Positions 26,055 to 40,269 of a stretch of DNA of 64,000 nt are shown piece by piece; positions within the stretch are counted from its first letter, which is position 1; the number at the start of each line of letters is the position of its first letter. The notes under the pieces were generated by a model that saw only the letters and a list, made by a program, of their open reading frames with translations, had not been told where the DNA came from and searched no databases. A program made the position numbers and the translations under genes. The DNA comes from Oreocharis arfaki (Eukaryota > Chordata > Aves > Passeriformes > Paramythiidae): contig VZRR01009899.1 of assembly GCA_013398015.1 (NCBI GenBank), positions 109,155 to 173,154 of the forward strand. Reading direction: 5' to 3'.

Positions 26055-26100
26055 GGATGTATATATACAACATGTATATGTAATATAATATATATATAAA
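26055..26100. repeat. AT-rich imperfect TA microsatellite
   Basis: Runs of ATATATAC, ACATGTATATG and AATATAATATATATATAAA form a short degenerate dinucleotide repeat. No other function is visible. Confidence 0.8.
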
Positions 26101-29100
26101 CACAGAGACACATCCTAAATCATAGAAGTGATGGAGTCCTTGAGCAAAAATGGCTTGAGAAGCTGAGGGTTTTTCATGTCAGGAAAATAATGTGGGTTTT
26201 CCTGAAATTGTTCTGCAAGTGACTTGAATTTCTTCTGTCCAAATTAGAGTCAAAAATGCTCAGAATTTTTCAGGCTAGACCATTACTGTTCACAGAGTCA
26301 TATAGTGATCATGAAAGAGATCTTGTGTTAGATGCCCTTCTCTGTAGCACCAGTGTCTCTAAGAAAGAGAGAATTGCAGTGATACAATTTGCTGCTTACA
26401 GAAGACACTTCCAGGGTGACGAAATGGAAGGAAAAAAACTGCATTTTAAACTTTTCCCTGGTAAGCTCATTAGAAACTCAAGTCAAATAAAAGCACCTCT
26501 TCCTAGAACACTTTTCAAAGCAAGCATCAAACTGGCATTTCGCTGACCTTCTCCACACTCCAGTGAACCTCAGTTCAAGTTTGGTAGGGCCATGCATAAC
26601 TCCAGACATGTCAGAGGAAAAAAAATCCAACCATTGTAGTGAGAAGGTGTTGAAAGAGTTCTCAGAGAACATTCACATCTCCATCACACTGACCACAGCC
26701 ATGTAGGTGAACAGAACTAACCCATGGTCACAAAACAAATCCGTGACACATTTGGAAAATAAGTAATTTGTCTGGGCTTGTCATCCTTTGGTCCCTCCCC
26801 ACAGAGCTGCAGTTCATGTAGGGCCCACAGGCCACATGGGAGAAGCTGGAGATGAGCAAAGTGAGCCTTCCAAGAGCTCTAAAGCAAAGACTGAAGTGTG
26901 GTGAGCCTTGCATAAAAAGCCCATGTTGGGTATGGAGAAAAGTTGCATTGTACTGGGGGCTCTGGACTAGGCAAAGATCAGCTGGAAGAGGGGGAGTTAG
27001 GGGCCAAGCACCAGCATAAGCCCGGCTATGGGATTCCTCTCTGAGGAACTCTGCTCAGAGCTGGGTGTTCCCCATCTCACACCTCGTCCTCCTGCTTTCC
27101 CTGATGAAGTCACTCCTTCCCAAAATCAGTGCAAGCACCAGAATCTCACTTGTACCAAGCTTCAGGGAGCACAGCTGATAGCCCAAAGCTTGAGCAGTAC
27201 TTACAAAAATAAAAAAAACCTGAACCAAGTGCTGTGGTCTGAAAGGAGCTCTCAACTCTTAGAAAGTGCCTGCAGGAAGGACATCTCCAGGGCTGAGACC
27301 ACCAGAGATGCTGCCCAGTTCCCAGACTGGGCTGACAGACTCCCACCATGCTGGAGAGCCCACTTCCATCCCCTGCTGCCCACCCAAGACTTCATCTCAG
27401 GATTAACCTTGTGTTGCTTCCTCAGAGGCCAAAACCCCAAAGCTTATGCACCCAGAGGGAATTCTGCAGGAGAAAAAGTGTTCAACATGCATTTTGTCCA
27501 GGTATTTTAGCTGAGAGGGATAGACCAAATAAATACCATTTGTTGTTTAAAGTGCAAATCCCAGCAAGTACTTTGAACGGGAGCATTTGGTAGTTGACAC
27601 ATCTACGGATGTTTTAAATCATAAGGGCATCCACTCCATTTTAGTTTTAATGTGTTTGTGTGCGAAGTTCTTTGTCATTCCAGCCCACCTGTCTTAGGGC
27701 ACAGAAATCAAAAACAGGAGTAACTCTCAAATTTCACCTCAATTTAATCCATCACAGAGAGCAGACTGGTTTTGCACTGTATTAAAAAAGAAAAAAACCA
27801 CCAGGACATTTAAACAAAGTGACACAGATCATCAGCAGATCAACTGAAAATGACAGCTCAATCAAACAAATGTATGTTGAGAATTTCCACAGGGCAACTC
27901 TAGCTGCAGCCAAACCAAATTTGTTTAGTATACATAAGTTAGCTGCTTAGAAACATTCAGTATGCTGCTAGCCAGATGATGACTTTCCCAGATAAACATC
28001 TATTTAACCAAATATCCCCCCACCCGTGGAAGTGCTAGCAGAGCTTTGATGGATTCTAGTCTCTCAAAAATCTGACTTTGCTCTGGTGGCAGGCTGGTAC
28101 CAAACCCACCCACATGGCCCTTGAGTAAAAATAACTAAAGACTGCTTTAAAAAAAGTGTTATAACCACCAAAAGGTAGGCAAACCTCTATAATCCTGATG
28201 GAGTGCTTCTGGCTGCCAATAAATTCACAAAGTGGCACGAGGGTGAAATACAAATTATGAACTTGGGAAGCGCCAGAGAAAACTGCACATCCTGTGTCAT
28301 ATATCAAGTGTACAGAGAGGAGGGTGTTTGTCTGATTCCTCTTTTAAAGCGAGGTATTCCTCTTGAAATCAATGAAAAAGTCTCCTATTGATTCCAGAAA
28401 TGCCACATAAATCTCTCACCGAGGAAATACATTGATAAGAGGTCCCCTCTGTGATTCTGCCCTGCTCCAGCACAGATTTTCTGTGGTGTCATCTGGTAAC
28501 AGGCAAAATTTTTAAAATAGTTTTGAAGATGAGAAAGCAATTTGGCAAATTTAGTTTAAAGGCCATTGAAATATAAAAGAAGTTTCATCCAGACTCAGAT
28601 GCTCGAGCAAAAGAGTTTTCAGTTCAGACAACAGCAGCACTCTGGGCAAAATCAAGGCATTGGACTTCAGCCAGACTAGAAGGATTTTGTCCACAGCTAC
28701 TGAAATTAGGGGCCAAAAGCCCATCTGACATGAGATAGACAGATTTTATTCAGGGTGACCATTTTAGGGACCGGTGGTGCACTTGCTGTTCACCCAGCAC
28801 ACGAACACACGTTTGAGGAGTGATTGTCCAACTATGTAACTTCAAAAATGAATAAGGGACAGGGAATGGCTGGCTAACACAATGATTTGTAATACAAATT
28901 ATAATTTTGGTGAAACTCTATTTAAATTTTTTAGGGTTGGTTTCTTTCAACTTCTGATTTGTTAAAACGAATGACTCAAAAACAAAAGCTGCTAGGCAAC
29001 ACGCATCCGCTCTTCAAAGATCTGTCAAACAAAGGAGTGCCTATAAAGCACATATTCTGATGGACATCTGCTTGCTATTTAATATCCACAAAGAGACTAT

Positions 29101-30054
29101 TTACAAAAAAATACAAATGCAACGAATTAGGAGACCTGTGATGCTGGTGCATCCCGAGGAGCAGTGATTACACAATGATCAGAGGGATGTCGGATGGCAG
29201 TGGAGAGAAGAGATGCTTACAGATATGTCACAACTTATTTCCTGGGGGAAAAAATGCACCAAAAGGTCACTGTAAGTGGTGTAACCACCCTAAATAACTA
29301 GTACCCAACCTGGAGGTTGCCTGAGAAAGCCAAAATCAGCTACGGTGTGCCGGCAGTAAGAGGTGGATCTTTGAAGGTTCTCATTGCAGAAGAGGAGACC
29401 AAGGTGCCCCTTGCAGAAATCCCAGTGTCCTGTTCTCATCACCAGTGTCAGAGGTCCACAGAGCCCATGAGATGAATAAAATGGAGAAGTTTAAAGTGTC
29501 AGAGTCTGATGGGAGTGGTGGAGAATGAAAATTCCTTAAGTACCCCCCATGTGGTGGGAGGAGTTTGCTGTGCACAAAAACAGTCACTGTTGAATGCTGT
29601 AGGATTTCCTTTAAAAGTATCTGCTTGGGGGGAGTTTAACTCATGAGTTTTGAGTGCACAATTGTGCTTTTGCCAGAATTTGCACATTGACATATTGCTG
29701 GGGAAGAAAACCATGGGAAAGCAGGGATGAAGGATGACAAAACTCAAAGCATTAACCCCCAGAAGGGTCCCTGCTGGATATTGATTTTTTCAGATACTGT
29801 GTCTTCTAGTGCAAAAGACCCACTTGATGATACAGCACAGACATCACAGAGCTCAAAGTTTATATTACTTCCAGTGGCACAAGGTTATTTTTAATCTTTT
29901 CCACTTCTCTTGAACATAACACAAAAACACAAGCTGAAGTTGTCCATAAAACTGGAAAACAAACAAGATGCAAACTCCCAAATTAACACTTGGAAGAGAA
30001 GAGAAGCAACTGTAAAAATAAATTGAGACAAATTAACCTGGTCTACCCAGAACA

Positions 30055-30081
30055 GCAACAAACAAACAAACAAACAAAACC
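30055..30081. repeat. (AAAC)n tetranucleotide microsatellite
   Basis: About six uninterrupted copies of CAAA are followed by a degenerate continuation, CCCAAACAAAAACAAAG, to about 30098. The reverse strand codes a leucine/phenylalanine/cysteine-rich chance frame through it. Confidence 0.9.
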
Positions 30082-32124
30082 CCAAACAAAAACAAAGCAA
30101 GCACAAAATTAAACAGCCCCTGAAACTCCTCCGAAACAACAAGAAATGGAAAGTTTTCGTCAATTTTAGTTGTATGGGTGTTTTCAAATTTTTTGTCTGA
30201 AGATGCAAACCAGCTCAGATGAAATCCATGCAACTCCAAGTATTACTATCCTCTTTTTCTTTCATCCCGACAAGCGACACATAAAATACAATCCAGACTA
30301 GTTGAGCTGCTGTGTGAACTCCACCAACAAATGTATCAAGAAGGGTGGTGCAGATTATCATTGGTAGCAGGGAAACCAAAGACTGAACCATAAAATCTCC
30401 ATGCCTATTGAGAAGAGGTTTGTCACTTAAATCTAATTTTTATTCATGCGAGTAAAGCTATTTTATTCTTAGGTAATTAAACACACAAGCTCAGGGAGAC
30501 ATACAGAGCATATGACCCACAAAGACACCTTTGTCCCACTGCTCACTGAAGAGATCATGCCCAGGACATATTTTATGTATGTATGGGTGAATCTTCTATG
30601 TCCTTTTCTCCCTGGCTCCCTAAGGTGCTGGGCACCCATCCTGCACAGGGCAGGAGTCCAGAAATCCTTGCAGCTGCCTCACACTGGACAACCAAACCAA
30701 CAAACCTTTTTTAATTTTCCCAGATTATTAGGAACCATCAGTAGCATTTACAGCAGGGCTGATCTAACCCAGCCCAGACTAGAACCGACCAGCACACAGC
30801 GTGTACGGAGAAGCTTAATGCAAATAAAAATTATCCTAGAAGTTAACGTAGATAAGAGCTAGAAGCACGAAACTGAGCTTCATAACCATGACCAACACAA
30901 GGAGATCTGCAGAAATCAAAGCACAGGATGCACTACAGCTTCCACTGCATTCCTCAGCCTCAGAGATCTGCCAATATTTTGCACGTAAGCACTGGGACCT
31001 TCAAAAGAGCCGGGTTTGTCCCAAGAAAGTACAAAACAATCACTACAAAGGCAAGCAATGAAAAATCCTCCTCCTGAACAAACATGCCATAAAAATGAAG
31101 TATAAATCATAAAACCCAAATGAAAACAACCACTCCCCCACCCCCAAAATTGCCCAAATAATGGGATGAGGAAGTTTTCTCTGATTAGATTAAATACTGC
31201 AAAGCTCTTTCCAAGTTCAGTAACAAACTACTTTAGAAGCAGTGGCAGAAAGCAACACAACAACACTGAGCAATGCAGAGCAACACAGAGGCAAAGCAAG
31301 GATTGATCCAGAGCCCTGGGACAAAAGCTTTGCCTTCCCTCAAAATGCATGGAAAAGGCTTCTCACAAGTGTGCCACCTCGACTAACTCCACTCTCAGGG
31401 GTTTGCTGCTCAGGTCAGTGGAAGAAAAATGAAGCTAACAAATGTTTTTGAAAACGCCACTTCTTGAAAGCAAACTTATTACGCTGAGGACTGAGCACCA
31501 TCAAGCACAAAAGTCCGGCATCACAGCTTGAGACAAAATGCCAGACCCTCACACAAAGCACCTCTCTAAGATTATTTCCCCAACTCAGCAGAGAATACAG
31601 CGAAATAGGCCATATATCACAGGAGCAAAACAATGCCATGCTCAGCAACAGAATTCCTTGGGACAAAGGGTCTCCACATTTATTCTACCCCACCATCTCT
31701 CAACCTATCTCAATTTCACAGGACGTCAGCTTCCTACCCCTCACTCTGCCACGTTCAGCCTGGGATGAAAAAAGTCTGGCAGTGCCTGAAAGGAGAGGGA
31801 AGATGCTAAAATGAGTCTTTACTGTCTTTTGCCTTGTTGTCATCCTTTACAGTGTTCCTTTTCAAGCACATGAAACCTGACAAAACAGACGGATTCCTAT
31901 GGTCTGCAACAAAAGGGGTTAAAAACATGGACACAAGACCAGGAAATCCACGCCTGCTATTACACATGCACCAAAAGCAATGGCCTCATGGTGACCTGCT
32001 CCACCAGGACACTGGGGCACCAACATGGTGTTTGGAGGCACCTTTCACACAGCTCTGTCAGTGTAGAGCCCTCACTCCATCACTCCCACGGAGAAGGTGG
32101 TCCTCCCTTTTACCCTCTTATTAC

Positions 32125-32322
32125 TAGAAAGCTCATTTCTGGCCTCAGAATATTCATGGACACTTTATTGCCCATTTGTACTTGTTCCAGAGCTGTCCTT
32201 TAGCTTAAATGGTTTGCTGGGAGTGTTTGTCACCTTCAGTATCAGACATAACCTCTATCAACCTTCATTTTCCTCAGCTACACAAGCCAAGCTTTTTAGC
32301 CTGTTCTTGTATTCAATTATCA
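32125..32322 (-). repeat. Old CR1/L3-like LINE relic
   Basis: The segment contains CATTTCTGGCCTCAGAATAT, then CCTTTAGCTTAAATGG, then CTATCAACCTTCATTTTCCT, then ACACAAGCCAAGCTTTTTAG. The order and wording match the reverse complement of an ancient CR1-family ORF2 3' region (sense: aagagcttggcttgtttagcc followed by ggttgaggggagat). It is badly decayed and carries no usable frame. Confidence 0.6.
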
Positions 32323-33589
32323 ATCACCAGCTGTTCAATTAGAGATGGTGCAAGTCTAAGACCCAGGAGCCTCAGGAAGGGAAATATCCCCAACCATTGT
32401 GACAGAGACATCATGAAGTTGTGTTGGGAGCAAGTATACAATTAATCCATAAATCAGGAGAGAAAGCAGGGGCAAGAGGAGAATTGAAAGCAGCATCTCC
32501 CCTTTCAGTGGGTTAATGTGACTTCTTCTCACTTTGCTGCAGAAATCACATCCAGGACAAGTTGCTTTCAGGAAGCAATTACAGGGAAGCAGTAGTGCAG
32601 AAGATGGATCTGTTTCTCAACTCTTCCACATGTCACTTCTCAGGAAGGAGCTGGTCATGGGGCCCACAACCTCAAATCTAAATATTTCCAAAGGAAAACA
32701 TCCCCAGATGTGAATATTATCTACTGGCCACACAGGATCTGCAACTATGCAAACCACTTCGAAGCATTTTAGGGACCAATCCAAAGAACATCAATTAAAT
32801 TCTGATCTCTCTGCTGTTAAGGGCAAAATACTGATTGATTACATGGGGCAAGATGTCATCTGTGCTCTCTGTTGCACTATTACTAGGCTCTGTCATACAA
32901 ATTTCATGTATCCCATGGATGTAGCAGACAAGCAGTATGGGCAAAAGCTGCAAAATGCAACTGTAGAAGCTTGACCTAATGTTTTCAATATTTCTATTTA
33001 ACCTAAATGCCTTTGAAAATTATTCAGAACTGAAGATATTTTTAGCAATATTTCTTTTTAGTTCTCAATGCAGGTGAACTCCATCATATAAATATACATC
33101 TGTGTGCCTCAGGACAGAGAGGAACCTTTCATTACAAAGGCCTTTCTCGGAAGAAACTTGGTCTTACTAATATTAAAAAAAAAAAAAGTTACTTCATGAT
33201 ATGGCTCACTTTCATAAAAAGTATCCAGAGATTTATTTTCATTTCAGTGGGGAAAAACCCCCAAAACTCTGAAAACTAACAAGCTTCTGCAGAAAATAAG
33301 TAACATCCTACAGGCAGCTGCAATGATCATTCATTTATTCAAGTCAAGCTTAATATGTCCTAAGGAAGTAAAAATTCCTTTTAATTAAAACATTTACCAG
33401 TATCATTTTAATTGTTGAAGTACACTGACAGCTGTGAATCTGCAGCAGGTCCACATGACTATTTCTAACACTCACTGAAGAATGGGTAAAGCCATTTTAA
33501 CTCCTTGCTATAGTCCCTGATGTCTTTGCTTTCCTTCTGGGAGAGGAGTTTGTGGCTACCCACACCCCTCAGAGGGCAAACCCAAGCCT

Positions 33590-33860
33590 TTTCTACTAAT
33601 AGATGCTGAGGTTAACACGAAGCAATTCAAAGCTTCTCATTAATTACTGCTAATTGTCATGGCAATCTCCTTTCCCCTGTTTTACATCACGAGAAAATGA
33701 TTTTTTTTCATTGCAGAATAGGTAAGAAGAGAGATACTCAAGAAAACATAATTAGCTCTGCTAATTAGTGTGATCTGATTTGAATATTCCTGTTTGCTTT
33801 TTTAACTTATTAAAAAAAAAAAAAGGCAGCTCAGTGAAGTCATCTCCACATTCTAAATAT
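33590..33860. promoter_or_regulatory. Candidate homeodomain-site cluster
   Basis: TAATTA-type cores occur at 33641-33646, 33651-33656 (TAATTG), 33749-33754 and 33762-33767, the last inside the palindrome CTAATTAG. They form two closely spaced pairs about 100 bases apart. TGTCATGGCAAT between the pairs adds a TALE-like TGTCA word. No transposon similarity is seen. Confidence 0.35.
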
Positions 33861-35994
33861 TCAGTTCATAAATTAAGATAACCAGGCTGCAAACCTGTTT
33901 TTCCATTAAAAAAAAAACATCTCTGATGGCTGAACATCCCCCAGGCAATGTTGTCCACAAATCACGAGGGAAGAGGCCCCTCTTCCAATGGAAAGCTGAG
34001 AAGACACTGCCATGCCAAATCTCCACAACCTAAAGTTACTTAAAAGCACTAATAACCTAAAATTAAAATTTGTTTTAATTAAGAAGTTGTGTCTGCTCAC
34101 TTTGCCTTCCATCAGCAATTAGGTCAATTTGCATTTGGCATCTCTCTCCAACTCAGACCACAATTCTTTCCATGCCCAGTGGTGGACTGAGAGCAAGTCC
34201 TCATTCAAAGCTGTACAGGGCAATTTTTAGGGAGTGTGGAGGGCTCGTGCAGGATGTGTCCTAGAGCTGTGTCAGAGCTGCTTTTATTTACTTTCATCCC
34301 AAGTTGCTGAAGAACTCCTTAAACCCCTTCAGCCCTCAAAGCTTGGAGGTTGGAATAGATTAACTGGATCAACTGGATGGTTTAATCTCCTTGCACCATT
34401 CCAGCAGGATGCATCTCCATCGAGTCCTCCTGGGATGAACAGCGAGTTTCCCTCTTGACGAGAAAAGGGAGTGAAACATTCCCTGTACATAGAGCACACC
34501 ATGGCAGTGACTTCCTTAAAGCTCTGGATTTGGCTGAAAAATCCATGCAGTGAAACACCTTCCACAGTTTCTTTGACTACTGTGAACAAAGAAGATTCTC
34601 AGAGCTGTTGAAGTATAAATAAAAACACACTCATTTTTCCAACATCCCAGCTACTACTGGGGCTGCTGTGCAACCAGAGGAGGCCAAGCACGTTGTTTTA
34701 CACCACCAAGGCTCACAAGCCCGTGGCGTTGGACTTGCACAAAAATTCAGGTAACGATTTATTCAACCTGTTTCTGTTTCACATAATAGCCTGAGCAGAT
34801 CACGATATTCTTTTACATGCTCCCAAATCCAAATATGCTTCTGGATATTTTTAAAGTCATGACTGACTGGAAATATTTGTGATTTGAGCTGTTTTGTTTA
34901 GCAATGAGCAGTCAGAGCTTGCTTCTACCCCCCGACCCAATGAGCCCCCAAACATATCCAGCACAAGCTCACACAGATGTGAGATTGATGTTCACCTTCT
35001 GCTGGTAACTCTTGCCACCAAAATAATAAATTCAGTTAATAACAGAAAACAGCATTCATGGCTCTTTCTTGACAGTGCTCATTCGCCTCTGCACTTGTTA
35101 TGGTAAAACAGAGCGCTTGACACTGCTCACTTTTGGCAAGGCTCCACCATTCAGACAGTGCTGCAGCCACAGGCTGGAACGGATCCTGGGCAGTAAAAAA
35201 CTAAAAAACCCAACCAGCATGTAATTGTAAAACACAAATGTTTTCCTGATGGAGCAGGGGCTTTCTAGGAGGTTGCAGCCCATCTCCAGACAGACTCCCA
35301 TGCCCTGGAGATGGTGTTTCTGTGCAACAGCTGTGGCCACTGCACAGAAACACCTTCTCCTGCTCAGGGTGAAAGCCTTCAGTTGTTCTTCTGAGCAGGA
35401 CACAATATGAAACGTGACTGGGGAGTTTTCTCCATAAACAAACCAAACCTCTTTCCTTACAGAGCTGCCTTTCTTCTCCCAAGACCTGCTAAAAGCTTGG
35501 AGTCTCCTTGAATCTATTAGAAATCCTTCCTGGAGAGAGGAACCAGACATTGTAAATGAACCTTGACTTAGAAGCCCCCTTGTACCTGCAAATATCCCAC
35601 AGATTCCACAGGCATTTTATGTCCTGCCTATTTACCTGTCATGCTACCTCTCACCCTATGATTCATTTATTTTTAATGCTTTCAGCAGTTTTTACTGATA
35701 CTTTTCAAGGTGTTACGGTATCCCCCCTGTAGCACTTTTGGGTTTGCTTGCAGAGCTAATACACTGTGGCAACATACAGAGAGTATTGTTAAGATGCTTT
35801 GAGAAAACTTTTTAACAGAAAGCTGTCCCCATTACCTACATACACAGAGCCACGTGTAAAGGACTGATAACTCAGACCAGGCTCTCAAATAAGCCTAGTG
35901 AGCACAGAAGTAGGCCAAATCCTGAACCAGGCCATCTAGAGGGGATTTTGACCATCACCCTCCACACAAACACAGAGTCCCTCCCAGCGTGGTC

Positions 35995-36110
35995 TGGATG
36001 GTCTTTAAAACCATCAAGGATGAAGATTCCCACCTCTGTGTCCCAGTGCTTGCTCACACATAGGACACTTTTCTTCCCTACACCCAGCTCCAGGTTTCTA
36101 AAATCTTGCT
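35995..36110 (-). repeat. Old CR1 LINE relic
   Basis: The plus strand shows, in order, GGTCTTTAAAACCATCAAGG, GATGAAGATTCCCACCTCTG, CCCAGTGCTTGCTCACAC, and then ACACTTTTCTTCCCTACACCC. This order matches the reverse complement of the 3' part of CR1 reverse-transcriptase ORFs, where the sense strand has a conserved ttcagactggatatt, then gcactggaacaggctgcc, then ggaggtgtttaaa. Divergence is high, so the insertion is old. Both boundaries are uncertain. Confidence 0.65.
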
Positions 36111-36714
36111 CTCACCAGGGGTATAAAATCGATGGTTTGGGTGTACATGGCAAGTAAGGGGGATAAAAACTCACTACTGCCCACACTCCCTTTGATCCAG
36201 CCCTGGTTCCCACAACCAGGGTGCCTCCCAGGTCAGAAGAAAGAATTGTTCCCCAGTTGGTCCTTCCCCTGCTTGTATCTCCAGAAAAACTCTGACACTG
36301 TAGCAGAGCTTGTTCTTGAGCTTTATGGGATTTTTCGTGCTCCAGAAAAATTAATCTTTTTGAACAGCAATACGGATCTACCAGTAAAGAGAGAAATTCC
36401 CAAATAGAAAGCTACTGGAACTAAGCCTCATCTAAATTCAGATCTGACAATATTGTAGCCACTCTGCAGGGTTCAGTCTGGCACAGTAGTGCCAAAATAC
36501 TTCCCAAAGTCCTGGGCAACTCCACAACTGCCTCTGAACAGTGCACTGTTGGGCTGGCTCCATCATCACTTTTCTGGGGGAGCTGGCACAAAGTGGGCTT
36601 GTCTCTATCCACAAAAGCTGCCACCACACTTTCTGGTTCCCCTTTTGGTGATTCAGTATTAAGGGCAAGACCCCCATCTAAGAAAACATTGAAAATATGA
36701 CTCAATATTCAAAC

Positions 36715-37010
36715 ACCTGCACATTCCTAATTATCCAAGCTGCTCCCTCCATCAAAAATATTCATTATTTGCTGCATTTCTTAAATAACAGAGAAAGTCA
36801 CCGCTGCATTTCCTAATAATGTATGCCCACAACTCTATTTTCCCCATCTGCTATGCTTGCCTAAGACTGGTCATTTGTTACCTGCTAGTTCCAATTGATT
36901 TCCTTTTGCCTCTGCTTTCCTTCTCCATGAGTGCGGGGAACAAACAGCACGATTTATTCCAGCCATCCAGTACCAATCATTAGATAACAAGGCCCTTTAC
37001 TGAAAGCATT
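36715..37010. promoter_or_regulatory. Candidate conserved noncoding block D
   Basis: AT-rich block with CTAATTATCC, AATATTCATTATTTGC, CCAATTGATTTCC and CAATCATTAGATAAC words and few CpGs. These resemble homeodomain and TALE sites. No coding or repeat explanation is apparent. Confidence 0.22.
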
Positions 37011-40000
37011 TAGAGTAAAACAATACTTTAAGTTTACCTTTGCTTTCACTTCCTTCTTTATTACTCCAGGTTCAAAATAAGGCCAAGGAAGTTCCACTTA
37101 CACGGAAGGTTAGACAGTCATCCAATATAAATCCTTCACATCCTATACAACGTACAGGGCCCGGGTTCTACTGGAACTCTTTAAATTTCTTTTTTAAATT
37201 GGTTTTACGAGATTCTCAGGCCTCCTTCTCTAAGGAGAATGCCCACTTGCCACCAATTGACCTGGATGTGGAGAGAACAGCTTAATTTTTGGTAGGATTT
37301 TAGACCACAGAATCCCAGGCAAGGATAACTTCTGGGCTTCAGCTCATTGAGCCTGATAGAAAAACAGAGACAGGGATTGGGAAAGACCTACTGGTTTCCC
37401 TCCTTGGCTTTTCCCACCCCAAACTGATTAGGAAGCAAGTGGAGTGACTTTGCACTGAGCCTGGTTTCATTCTCATTTTCTCTGCACTGTGGAAACTTTT
37501 ATCCCCCACATAGAAGAGAGGTGGACTAGAAGAAACTAAATATGAGAAACTAAGCCAAACAACATAAAAATCAGCAAGAAGGCTCTTGAGGCTCTTTTGG
37601 GTAACTTGGTTCATCACAAGGAGCTAATGCTGCATGGCTGGACAAAACGCTGTCCCAATGTGACACACTTCCCATACTAATAATTGCTGTGTGCATAAAT
37701 AATGTATTCACATCCAGCCTTTGACAAAGTTTGTGCTCATATCCAATCTTTGACAGAGTCAGAACTTTCCACTGAAACAATATATTTTTTTTTTCCTAAA
37801 GGCAGATTGTGCTCCAGCAAAACTTTAATAACATTATTCCAGCAATGACTGTTCGACCTGCTTGAAATTCAGCGTCAAGGAAAGGGGCTGATATTCAGCC
37901 ACCCGAGGTGATGGGAGAGGTTCAGGTATTTTAAGAGAGAGGCTTTCTGGAGGAATGCTGTCCCCTCTCACCCCAGCCATGACCAGAAGGACAGGGTGAT
38001 GTAGAGAGAGCCACGTATTCTGTACACACACCTGAAACTGCAGAAGCAACAACACCCAGAAAACTGAAACCTTTTAGGCCAAGGCTGCCAAACAGCCTGG
38101 TTCCCTCTGTGACACTGAACGGGCCGTCTCCATTACCTAATTCTTCTGGAAGTTCAGGGAAAAAAGTCTCCCAGTGGAAACCCCTGACTGCTGAGCACTT
38201 TGGCAAATCTGGATCTCATTTAGGTGCCTAACTCGGGGCTGAGCAGCAGAGGACTAGCAGGGTGATAATAAAAGGAAAGATTGCAGCAATTTATCACTGG
38301 GGAGCAGCACAAAACCCTTCCCAATTCTTCTGTTAAACAAACTTTAATCAATATAGTCTGGTTTCCTGAAGTTAGACGCGAGCTGAGAAATCCACATTCT
38401 GATTTCACCAAATAATTCATGGCTTCATCTCCAGAAACATGCTGGAGAATCCTCCTTAATTTTCCACAGAGTTGTTCCGCTGGAATAAAATTGATTCTGT
38501 CTCTAGCATGGCAATGCATTTTTGAATCCTGCTTTATACATTTTAGCAGACACAGCATAGCAGTTCTCTTAATATTTTATTAATATGTAAGACAATATAA
38601 TTTATCACAGCATTTTGAGACAAGGGTCAAACACTTCTTCTGACAGAAAAATTAAAAATCCTTTTCATTGAATATTTATATGTTCTACCATAAATAAAAA
38701 AAGAAGTTTTCACATAAAAATCTATTAATTTCAAATCCAAGTGCTTTGGGTTTCATGCAAGTGCAAAACCTTTGTAAGGGACACATCCAAACCCCAGTGA
38801 ATCACTCGAAAATGCCCTTAAACCCCGAGGGGCTGAGCCTGGGCCCTGTGGCATTTAGTTGTCAAAAGGGGAACCTGGGTACATACACTCACGTGCTAAT
38901 AATTGAAAGGTCAGCTCCATATACCTTTCATTTTGCACAGGGCTGTACAGGCTGGAAATTTCATCTCCAGCTACCCACAAGTCTAAGACTGCCCCAGCTC
39001 ATCACAAAACTGGTGCAATTCAAAGAGCTATTGTCATTCCTAGGTTTAAGAAATGTTCAAATTCTGGATAAATTTGACTCCAATGTTTTGCCCAGGCCTC
39101 TGTGAACTAATACTAAAAGGTTGTTGTTGAGCTGTATCACAAAACCCCTGCGACTGCAGCCAACTGTCCATCCTTCCTTCAGCAGGGGGGCTGCATGTAA
39201 TTTTCTGCCTTCAATTAAGATTCACCACTAAATTCATCTTCTTTTAAAACCATATTATTGCACCCTATGGTATCACATGAAATGCACAGCAAAGGTTTGG
39301 GAATTCTTTTGGAGGATGATGGGGAGTGGAAGCCCATGTTAGAGGCACAATGGAAATAAATGCATAATTCAGTCCTTGCTTTTTTATTTGTCCTTGGCAT
39401 TAATGAAGAACAAATTAGCTACTCTCCTTGGGTGTCTACCAGAAATAATAGTAACAACCAGAGCTCTTTCCCCCCCTCAGTAATATGTTCCTTTGTAGAT
39501 AAGCACTGTGAAGAGGTAAAATTATGTCTTTTAAAAGTTTACTGTTTTCTTGTTCTAAGATGTAAATGATAAGGTTGGGACTGGGAAGTAATTCAGAAAT
39601 ATTTATTCCACCGAGACAATAGCTTTTTGTCATCAGAAGAAAGAATTGGTGACAACCAAAATGAAACAAAAAGACAACAGCATTAATCATGGCTGGTGCT
39701 GCACCAGTAAATAAGAAACACCTTTCCAACAGCTCAGCACTACAAAGCCTGGGCCCTGACTGAGGGATGGGAATACCCATCCCAGAAGGTGACCTGGCTG
39801 AGGGACACAGCATTTTTATTGTTACTCATACATGTGCAGTAAATATAATAAGGCACTGGAAGCATTTCTCCCTCTTCCAGATGATTAATTTACAGACTGT
39901 TTCATCAACCTTTTATGATGTGTAACAGGGACTTATAAAAAACGTAAACATCTTTGCATCATTTTACAGGTATGACATCCTGACCAAGGCGGTTCTTGGT

Positions 40001-40269
40001 TGGGGGGAAGCATTCAGCCTGGAACTGGAGCTTACTTTAAGTAAATTGACTCCAAAGCATTGAAATCCACGATATAACCAAGGCAAAGCACCAAAATAAC
40101 ACCTCTCAAGTGAAGACCAGCATGTGGACATAGCTGAAAGACAGATCTACCTACAAAGCAATGCATTTGTGTAAGTAAATCAACCTGCCACTCTCTCATC
40201 TATTATGTAGATGCAGAAATACTACTAAAAATTATCCTCACATATCTAGAAAGACTGAATTAATGGTTC

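Noticed and set aside
34340..34400. TTAACTGGATCAACTGGATGG internal duplication and CR1-like GAGGTTGGAATAGA
   Set aside because: The similarity is too short and the expected CR1 continuation is missing.
38187..38219. ATG on the minus strand followed by codons for MRSRFAK, reminiscent of MECOM exon 1 (MRSKGRARK)
   Set aside because: Only the first three residues agree, no donor follows at the right place, and there is no CpG-rich promoter around it.
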